Shown piece after piece: positions 58,210 to 64,000 of a stretch of DNA of 64,000 nucleotides. Origin of the DNA: Streptomyces sp. HB132. Lineage in GTDB: Bacteria > Actinomycetota > Actinomycetes > Streptomycetales > Streptomycetaceae. Position numbers and translations under genes: made by a program. The notes beneath the pieces are model-generated. The model searched no databases. It was not told the DNA's origin and was given only the letters and a program-made list of their open reading frames with translations. The first letter of the stretch is position 1. Each line of letters opens with the position of its first letter. The stretch covers positions 310,001-374,000 of the forward strand of contig NZ_JAFBGA010000007.1 in the NCBI RefSeq assembly GCF_016909575.1, written 5' to 3'.

Positions 58210-58821
58210 GTGGAGAGGTTCACCGTCGAGCCGTCTCGGGTGGTCGACTTCGTGGAGCACGTGCGGCGACGCCCAGCGAGGTATTTTCTCGTTGATCAGG
58301 GGAGCCCCGAGCTTCCCACCGAGGTCCTGCAGGCGGTGGCCTGGGACGCGCTGCACCGTCCCGACGGCAGGCATGGACAGATCAGTGTCGAGATCGGATC
58401 TGATCTCAGCTTCACAGTGGAGAGCGATCTACGCCCCGGCGCCGATGAACGGAAGAGGCTTCTTCCGGGATTCTTCGGTTCCCTGCTCGACATGTTCGAC
58501 ATGCAGCGCTGGGCTCCCTCCGCAGCTGCCGCACTCAGCGTCCGCACGGTCATCGAGGTGTGGCTGGATGGCCACGGCTATCGCCAGGAGCTGGTCGGGA
58601 TGGAACCGACCGGTCCCAGGGACGAGTTCACAGCACCGAAACCGGTCGGGACGCGGACCACGTTCCACCTCGATCCTTCATTCTGCGGTCCGGGCGAGGC
58701 CATCGCCTGGGCGCTGCGGCCCGAAGAACTGCACGGAGAAGCATGCAAGGAACATCCCTCACCCACGACGTTCCCGATCTACGATCTCCGCTCGGAAGCT
58801 GAGGAGTCACTCAGCGAGTAG
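58210..58821 (+). CDS. GyrB/ParE ATPase-like orphan protein
   Basis: 203 residues from GTG 58210, in a purine-rich site (GGAG...GGAGGGG). The opening VVDFVEHVRRRPARYFLVDQ, then VLQAVAWDALHRPDGRHGQI and SVEIGSDLSFTVESDL, recalls the GyrB start (VRKRPGMYIG...HHLVYEVVDN) and GHKL strand order. But the Asn-box is replaced by WDALH and the G1 box is not evident, so ATP binding is doubtful. The C-terminal region (RQELVGMEPTGPRDEFTAP, GTRTTFHLDPSFCGPGEA) keeps the second strand set of that fold. Function unknown. Its 3' end overlaps the ISL3 remnant. Confidence 0.6.
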   Translation: MERFTVEPSRVVDFVEHVRRRPARYFLVDQGSPELPTEVLQAVAWDALHRPDGRHGQISVEIGSDLSFTVESDLRPGADERKRLLPGFFGSLLDMFDMQRWAPSAAAALSVRTVIEVWLDGHGYRQELVGMEPTGPRDEFTAPKPVGTRTTFHLDPSFCGPGEAIAWALRPEELHGEACKEHPSPTTFPIYDLRSEAEESLSE

Positions 58822-59337
58822 GACTCGTTCTCGCAGAAGGTCGAAGCCGGCGCGGCCGAACATCTGGCGCTTGAGCATCTTGATCCGGTTGACGTGTCCT
58901 TCGACCACACCAGAGTTCCAGGACGGGGTCGGACCGGCGATGACCGCGTCGCGGTCGATGCCTGCTGCGAGTGTGTGGAGGCTGGGCAGGTCGTCCTGGC
59001 GGACGGCGTCGAGCCATTCGGGGAGTCGTTCGCCCTGGCGCTCGGTAAGTATCCGGGCGAAGGACCGGACGTGGGCGGTGAGAGCGTCGAGTTCGGGGCA
59101 GCTGGCCAGCACAGCCTTGAGCCTGAGCTGCACGATCTCCGTGAGCGTTTCCGGGCGGCTGATAATCCAAACCCTTACGAGCTCGTGCACGAGGTCGTAA
59201 GGCGGAGGAGGAGGCCGGCCTTCCTCGACGTCGCCGAACCCAGCGGCAACCGTGTGCCAGTCGGTAGGTCCGGCAGGACACACCCGGGGCGGCTGCCGGC
59301 ACGAGCACCGACTACGCCGCGTTCTCCAGCCCGGCAT
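58807..59337 (-). pseudogene. ISL3-family transposase, C-terminal remnant
   Basis: The last ~150 residues match the DDE region of ISL3 transposases: QLRLKAVLASCPELDALTAH, VRSFARILTERQGERLPEWL, RQDDLPSLHTLAAGIDRD and WNSGVVEGHVNRIKMLKRQM with FGRAGFDLLRERVLLAE. The whole N-terminal half (zinc and HTH region) is missing, and upstream sequence has no continuation. Terminal inverted repeats were not found. The 3' end overlaps the GyrB-like gene by 15 bp. This is an old, inactive insertion. Confidence 0.85.
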
Positions 59338-59531
59338 CCGGGCACTGAGCCTCCGAGTACCCCCGCGCCCGCTGGTTCGCGATACCGCCCGCAGGCGGTG
59401 GTCCGGGCCGCAGGGGTGATCCGAGGCGGATCGGGAGCAACACCGCTCGTCGCCCGAGCTACGGGAGCGTTTCGGGGGCGGCTACCCGAGCACCGCCACC
59501 GCCACCGCCACCCCGCCGTCCGGGGGAGGCA

Positions 59532-60347
59532 TCACCACTTTCGGCCGACGCCGCCGTACTCGATCCACTCCCGGGTCGCCTGCTTGGGAGCCAGATCCGA
59601 ATCCGGCCGCCACGTCGACACCTCCACCAGGCCCGGCTCCAGCACGTCGAGGCCCTCCAGGAAGCCGTGGACGTCGTCCTGCTGACGCACCCGCCCCCAC
59701 TGGTTGCCGGTGCTCTTCGCCATGAAGTCCGTGACGAAATCGCGAGTGGCCGCGTCCTCGCTCACGAGCTGACACACCACCAGGAAGCTTCCCGGCGCGA
59801 GACGCTCCGCCACGCGGCGCACCAGCCCCTTGGGGTCGTCCACGTCGGGAATGCAGTGCAGCACGGACACGAACAGGGCGGCCACCGGCTCATCGAAGTC
59901 GATGAGCCGGCGCACCTCCGGGTGGCCGAAGATCCCCTCGGTGTCCCGCATGTCCGCCTGGATGACCGCGGTCCTGTCGTTCTCCTCGAGTATGGCCTTG
60001 CCGTGCGCCAGGACGATGGGGTCGTTGTCGATGTAGACGACCCTTGCCTCGGGGTCGACGAGCTGGGCAACCTGATGGACGTTGTCCTGGGTGGGCAGGC
60101 CGGATCCGTGGTCGACGAACTGGCGGATCCCGTACTCGGACGCCAGGTGGTGCACGACGCGTCGCAGGAACCTCCGGTTGTTCACCGCGAGCACCTTGGT
60201 GCTCGGCACGTGCTCCAGGAGCTGCTCACACGCGACTCGGTCGGCGGGGTAGTTGTCCTTGCCGCCCAGGTAGTAGTCGTACATCCGCGCGACGCTCGGC
60301 ACGTTCACATCGATGTTCTTCGGAATGGAGGTGTCCCCGTTGGTCAT
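59532..60347 (-). CDS. SAM-dependent methyltransferase, DUF574 type
   Basis: 271 residues from ATG 60347. MTNGDTSIPKNIDVNVPSVA and RMYDYYLGGKDNYPADRVAC is the classic opening of the actinomycete DUF574/Methyltransf_19 family. SAM-site features are RQFVDHGSGLPTQDNVHQVA, VVYIDNDPIVLAHGKAIL and FVSVLHCIPDVDDPKGLV. The end REWIEYGGVGRKW is also typical. Many copies occur per Streptomyces genome, and substrates are unknown. Upstream lies a 400-nt region without genes. Confidence 0.9.
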   Translation of the reverse strand: MTNGDTSIPKNIDVNVPSVARMYDYYLGGKDNYPADRVACEQLLEHVPSTKVLAVNNRRFLRRVVHHLASEYGIRQFVDHGSGLPTQDNVHQVAQLVDPEARVVYIDNDPIVLAHGKAILEENDRTAVIQADMRDTEGIFGHPEVRRLIDFDEPVAALFVSVLHCIPDVDDPKGLVRRVAERLAPGSFLVVCQLVSEDAATRDFVTDFMAKSTGNQWGRVRQQDDVHGFLEGLDVLEPGLVEVSTWRPDSDLAPKQATREWIEYGGVGRKW

Positions 60348-60747
60348 CCAGCGCCTCGCGGTTCAAAGAGAGTGAAGTCGGTGTACGAGGGGTCATGCTA
60401 GGTATCCGGCCGGGAGGCTGACAGTCCTCGGGGGAGTGAGGGAAGACCGCAGGGCATCGAATCAGCCACACGGAGCCGAGGGAAGAACACGTGCACTCCC
60501 TGGTCTGCCTCACCAAAACGATCGGTCCGGGCGCCGCTTCCGGCAACTCTGCCTGATAAAACGCCTAATGCTGCGTTCCGGTGGCGGTGCGCAACGCTCC
60601 GCGCGGGTCGTTCCGAGCCCGGTCCAACGCGGCTGAAAAACGATGGCCGCCATCTCCGCGTGCCCGTGCCGCGATGAGCCGGAATCAGGAGCCCCGGACC
60701 GCGTCGGAGGGATCGTCGCCGGAGCGAGGCGGTCTATCGTGGGAGGC
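60348..60747. other. 400-nt gap between divergent methyltransferase and hemC paralogue
   Basis: No frame has a binding site or motif. The region should contain promoters for both flanking genes. A short A/T-rich patch (AAAACGCCTAATGCTG, near 60558) may be part of one, but I could not assign it. Confidence 0.4.
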
Positions 60748-61683
60748 ATGTCCGCCCCCGAACTGATCCGCATCGTCTCCCGCGATTCACCCATGGCCCT
60801 CGCCCAGGTCGAGCGTGTCAGGGCCGAGCTCGCGGCCCGCCATCCAGCCACCGCCACCGAGGTCGTCCCTGTGAGGACCACGGGCGACAAGTGGATGGGA
60901 GATCTCTCGAAGGTCGACGGCAAGGGAGCCTTCACCAAAGAGGTGGACGCCGCTCTGCTGGCGGGGGAGGCGGACTTGGCCGTCCATTGCGTCAAGGACA
61001 TTCCTGCCGACCGCCCGCTGCCGGCCGGCACGACGTTCGCCGCGTTCCTCGAGCGTGACGACATCCGCGACGCCCTCGTCCACCCGGGCGGACTCACGCT
61101 CGACCAACTCCCCGACGGCGCACGCGTCGGCACCTCATCCGTTCGCCGGACCGCACAACTGGCGGCTTCACACCCACACTTGAACTGCATCCCCTTCCGG
61201 GGCAACGCTAACCGGCGGCTGGCGAAGCTTGCCGCAGGAGAGTCCGACGCTCTCCTCCTGGCGGTCGCGGGGCTCCATCGCATCGGCCGCCCCGACGTCA
61301 TCAGCGACATCCTCGCCCCGGAGACCATGTGCCCTCCGATCGGCGCGGGCGTTCTCGCCCTGCAATGCCGGGAGGACGACACGGGGACGATCGATGCCGT
61401 CAGCATGCTCAATCACCCAGGGACCTACCGGGAGATCACGGCTGAGCGCATGTTCCTGCACGTTCTCCAGGGGCACTGCAACTCCCCGATCGCCGGGTAC
61501 GCCACAGCACATCGCAACGGAGACCTCTCCCTGCGCGCCTGTGTGTTCACCCCCGATGGTAAGACCGTCCTCAACGCACACGAATGGGCAGGTCCGCTGG
61601 ACCCCGCCACCCTCGGCACCTCCGTGGCCGTGACCCTGCTGCGCCAGGGCGCACGTGAGCTGATCGACACCATCGCCCACTGA
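60748..61683 (+). CDS. hemC: hydroxymethylbilane synthase (porphobilinogen deaminase), atypical paralogue
   Basis: 311 residues from ATG 60748; GTG 60739 has a better-spaced site (GAGG, 9 nt) and is the alternative. Residues: RIVSRDSPMALAQVERVRAE in place of the usual RxGTRxSxLAxxQ, EADLAVHCVKDIPADRPLPA with the catalytic Asp, GTSSVRRTAQLAASHP, and LQGHCNSPIAGYA with the dipyrromethane-binding Cys near 243. All catalytic elements are kept, so it should make hydroxymethylbilane. No hemA, hemB or hemD lies here; the normal hem operon is presumably elsewhere. Confidence 0.85.
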   Translation: MSAPELIRIVSRDSPMALAQVERVRAELAARHPATATEVVPVRTTGDKWMGDLSKVDGKGAFTKEVDAALLAGEADLAVHCVKDIPADRPLPAGTTFAAFLERDDIRDALVHPGGLTLDQLPDGARVGTSSVRRTAQLAASHPHLNCIPFRGNANRRLAKLAAGESDALLLAVAGLHRIGRPDVISDILAPETMCPPIGAGVLALQCREDDTGTIDAVSMLNHPGTYREITAERMFLHVLQGHCNSPIAGYATAHRNGDLSLRACVFTPDGKTVLNAHEWAGPLDPATLGTSVAVTLLRQGARELIDTIAH

Positions 61684-62269
61684 TTCACCGGCACGCCGGT
61701 CTCGACGCCCTCCAGGCGGCTACGGAAGGGCAGGCTCCCGATCGGGGCGTCCCGGCTGCATGTCTCCTCCAGGCCGAGATCCGCGCAGGCCCGCACCAGG
61801 GGGGCAGCTGCTCGTACGTGCGCACGCGAGTCGTTGCCTCTCCGGTCGCGGAGAGAGGCGGCGCCCGCACGGAAATGCGCCGCACGAGCAGCGTCTCCGT
61901 GCCGGTCGTGTCGTGCGCCGGGAAGGCCGGGAGCACCCTTTCTGATCACGTACTGCCTTGACGCACTGTCCGAAGCCGGCCCCGGGCCGGGTGCAGGGAG
62001 TCCGGGACGAAGATCTGCTGAAGCTGCGTGCTCCGTACTTCACCACCGGGCCCGCAACTGCAGGGCCATCGGCCGCGGAGCCCGTCCCCACGCCGGCTGC
62101 GTGCCGTCGGAATTTCGCATGGACAGGAACCACCCTGGAACGGCACCCGATTGCCCGCAGAAAACGTCTGCCCGGCTGCCGAGGGGCGGAGAAGCGCTGA
62201 TCATGGGAGTCAGCGTCATCCCGGATGCGCCACGCCGCGTGCCGCGCCCGACGTACGCGAGGAGACCCC
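61684..62269. other. 586-nt gap without a recognised gene
   Basis: Several frames are open on both strands, but translations are Arg/Pro/Gly-rich with no family motif, and no start has a convincing binding site. It may contain decayed DNA. The promoter for the SRPBCC gene should be at its right end. Confidence 0.4.
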
Positions 62270-62713
62270 ATGGCCCGGTTCGAGGCGACAGTCGACATCA
62301 ACCGCCCCGTCGCAGATGTGTTCGCCTTCCTCGCGGACGGCGAGAACGACAGGAAGTTCAGCCCCCGCGTCCAGGACATCTCGAAGTCACCAGCCGGTCC
62401 GACAGCGGTCGGCACCGTGTTCCGCAGCACGGTGAAGGACGCCGGTATGACGACCCGGCGCGAGTTCCGGATCAGCGAGCTGGTCACGCCGACGCGTATC
62501 CGCTGGAACGAGCAGTCGGCCAACCTCGTGACGGCCAGGGAAGGCGGTTACGACCTCGAGCCCCTTGCGGATGGCCGAACGCGAGTACGGATCTTCAATG
62601 ACCTGGAGGGCCACCGCGTGGGCAAGCTCCTCGTCGGACTCGCCGTCGCTGCCGCTCGGAAGGACGCGCCGGCCTTCGGGCAGCGTATCAAGGCCGCGGT
62701 GGAAGCCTCATGA
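62270..62713 (+). CDS. SRPBCC family protein
   Basis: 147 residues from ATG 62270 (GAGGAGA 5 nt upstream). ARFEATVDINRPVADVFAFL, ADGENDRKFSPRVQDISKSP and GTVFRSTVKDAGMTTRREFR match the polyketide-cyclase/dehydrase SRPBCC group. The end (GHRVGKLLVGLAVAAARKDA, PAFGQRIKAAVE) is the closing helix. Ligand unknown; binds a hydrophobic molecule in relatives. The VOC-fold gene lies 66 nt downstream. Confidence 0.82.
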   Translation: MARFEATVDINRPVADVFAFLADGENDRKFSPRVQDISKSPAGPTAVGTVFRSTVKDAGMTTRREFRISELVTPTRIRWNEQSANLVTAREGGYDLEPLADGRTRVRIFNDLEGHRVGKLLVGLAVAAARKDAPAFGQRIKAAVEAS

Positions 62714-62779
62714 CCCCGCACCGGCCCGAGGCGGTGCGTAGGAGAGCTCCCACGCACCGGTCCGCATAGGGTCGTCGCC

Positions 62780-63166
62780 ATGGTGCATGTACTGAGCAGC
62801 AGGGTATTGCTGAGGCCCGGCGACCCGGAGACCTCCCGCGACTTCTACGGACGGACGCTCGGGCTGCCCGTCTACCGGGAGTTCGGCACCGGCTCCGACC
62901 GCGGAACGGTGTACTTCCTCGGCGGCGGCTACCTCGAGGTGTCAGGGCGTTCGGAGGCGTCACCGACCGAGACGCTCCAGCTCTGGATGCAGGTCGCCGA
63001 TTGCGCGGCCGCGCACGAGGAGGTGGCGGGCCGCGGCGCACACGTCCTCCGCCCGCCGCTCCAGGAGCCATGGGGTCTGATCGAGATGTGGATCGCCGAT
63101 CCGGACGGCCACCGGATCGTGCTGACCGAGGTCCCCGCCGACCACCCGCTCCGCTATCGCCCCTGA
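62780..63166 (+). CDS. VOC-superfamily (glyoxalase/bleomycin-resistance-like) protein
   Basis: 128 residues. The fold starts SSRVLLRPGDPETSRDFYGR, then LGLPVYREFGTGSDRGTVYF and LGGGYLEVSG, with the C-terminal GLIEMWIADPDGHRIVLTEV. These are beta-alpha-beta-beta-beta modules with the metal-binding Glu/His positions (E of LIEMW, H of DGHR). Members include glyoxalase I, dioxygenases and resistance proteins; no substrate can be named. Small and soluble. Confidence 0.82.
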   Translation: MVHVLSSRVLLRPGDPETSRDFYGRTLGLPVYREFGTGSDRGTVYFLGGGYLEVSGRSEASPTETLQLWMQVADCAAAHEEVAGRGAHVLRPPLQEPWGLIEMWIADPDGHRIVLTEVPADHPLRYRP

Positions 63167-63219
63167 TCGGGAACCGCGCCGCTCTCGGAAGTACTCCGTG
63201 CCGGCCGGCGAAAAGAGCA

Positions 63220-64000
63220 CGGCCCGCCGCGTTGCCGGAGGTGCTCGTTCTGCTCACCGACCCCGCCCCGGAGATCCGGCGGGACTCGGCCCACCTGCTC
63301 GGTGTCTGCGGCAGCCCCGGTGAATACGTGTTGCCGGCACCTTCTTCGCTGCTGGCAGACGGAGGCCGATCCGGTGGCCCGACTCGACCTGCTTCTCGCG
63401 CTGGGCCGAGCGGTCGAACGTGAGCCCGCCGGGGTACATGCCGCTGGTGTCTTCGATCTGCTCCGCGAGTTGCTCGACGCCCCTGAGCGACAAATGCGGC
63501 TGGCGGCCGTCCACGCGCTCGCTCCGGCCGACCGCGACCTGCCGGTACGCAGGCTCGGCGTCCCGCTCGATGCGATCCGGGCCCCGAGTGTCGAACTATG
63601 GCGTCACACCGCTTCGGTCGAGGCCGGCGTCCAAGGCGTTCACCACTGGACGGGGGCGCTGTCCACCGGACCGTCGCCTGCCTTCGCACTGGGTCTGCTG
63701 GACGAGCATCCCGATGTCGAGCAGCGGATCGGGGCCCTGAACCAGGTAGGCGCCCTGCTGATCCGATGGCGCTCGCCGAGTGCCCCACTCCTTCCGGGTA
63801 TCGCAGCGCGTCTCGACGACCCCGTCACGGAGGTCCGATTCCGAGCGGCTGAGCTGATGGCCTGTCTCGGCCCGAAGGCGATGGCTCACTCCGACCGGAT
63901 CGCAGCGCTCCTCGACGACACCGCCGCCCGAACCACCCGAGCGGGGTCGACCGTAGCCGAGGCCGCGCTGTGGGCGCTGGCCCGACTCAACGATGCGCGC
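63220..64000 (+). pseudogene. HEAT-repeat protein, 5'-truncated and frameshifted, runs off the window
   Basis: The first part (RPAALPEVLVLLTDPAPEIR, RDSAHLLGVCGSPGEYVLP) is in frame 1 and lacks a start codon. The matching continuation (EADPVARLDLLLALGRAVER, VFDLLRELLDAPERQMRLAA, LLDEHPDVEQRIGALNQVGA) is in frame 2 and is open to the window edge. Removing one G near 63361 would rejoin the frames as LLADEADPVARL. About six HEAT-type helical pairs can be counted. HEAT proteins are scaffolds. The 5' end is also missing, so the gene looks inactive. Confidence 0.65.

Noticed and set aside
58894..59685. 263-codon plus-strand frame across the ISL3 remnant
   Set aside because: It is antisense to clear transposase homology and has no motif of its own.
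1..64000. CRISPR arrays, rRNA and phage genes
   Set aside because: No regularly spaced repeats, rRNA motifs or phage structural genes were seen.

Overview
The window is chromosomal DNA of a high-GC actinomycete, almost certainly a Streptomyces. The evidence is the strong G/C bias at third codon positions, frequent GTG starts, ATGA/GTGA start-stop overlaps, a gvpOAFGYZJLSK gas-vesicle locus in the order I recall from Streptomyces coelicolor, DUF397/XRE/anti-sigma-kinase-like modules, two SpoIIE-type phosphatases, Tat-exported enzymes and an LAETG surface protein. I see no ribosomal RNA, CRISPR array, prophage or large biosynthetic cluster. The only mobile-element trace is the 3' end of an ISL3-type transposase near 59 kb.

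Layout. (1) 1-5.4 kb: end of an acyl-CoA dehydrogenase, a Tat-exported PI-PLC/GDPD-like enzyme, a small membrane protein with a cysteine-rich zinc-ribbon protein, a HhH-GPD protein coupled to a 60-residue membrane protein, and an FUSC/ArAE permease. (2) 5.4-8.9 kb, minus strand: a possible three-gene operon (haem-oxygenase-like diiron protein, HemK-like methyltransferase, CDGSH Fe-S protein) preceded by a PolX-like HhH+PHP gene pair. (3) 9.0-14.9 kb: the ten-gene gas-vesicle operon and a tiny membrane protein. (4) 15-25.8 kb: an MFS exporter with its own operator, a Tat amidase, a SWIM/SNF2 pair, a fatty-acid desaturase, a MOSC protein with a probable CTG start, and an MpaB-family oxygenase. 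(5) 25.8-33.3 kb: a methyltransferase, roadblock protein, DUF6397-type protein, GNAT, LAETG surface protein, large PAS-GAF-PP2C-kinase protein and a 3-hydroxyisobutyryl-CoA hydrolase. (6) 33.3-38.3 kb: an L-rhamnose operon (isomerase, aldolase/dehydrogenase, kinase) with two LacI-type operators but no regulator or transporter in view. (7) 38.3-45.7 kb: a broken ArsR gene beside its SRPBCC partner, a Cys-domain pentapeptide-repeat protein with a palindromic operator, an (ACGGC)15 microsatellite between two genes, a GH25 muramidase and a stand-alone cytochrome oxidase subunit I. (8) 45.7-54.7 kb: an FUSC protein, a sigma factor fused to a zinc finger, membrane anchor and CAP domain, an MT0933-type small protein, an alditol oxidase, a MASE1/PP2C pair, ohrR/ohr, and a tRNA-Trp. 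(9) 54.8-64 kb: a SGNH hydrolase, a whiJ-like module, a GyrB-like orphan next to the ISL3 remnant, a DUF574-type methyltransferase, an atypical hemC paralogue, a SRPBCC protein, a VOC protein and a 5'-truncated, frameshifted HEAT-repeat gene running off the end.

Functional links. The gvp genes overlap heavily and must be co-expressed. The rha genes form a complete L-rhamnose to dihydroxyacetone phosphate plus lactaldehyde/lactate route. ohrR and ohr are divergent around a clear operator. The SWIM/SNF2 and HhH/membrane-protein pairs are translationally coupled. Several decayed genes (ArsR, ISL3, HEAT) and the atypical tRNA-Trp lie in the right-hand third, which suggests this part is less constrained than the gvp and rha blocks. 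All family names are from motif recognition and memory; no database search was run.
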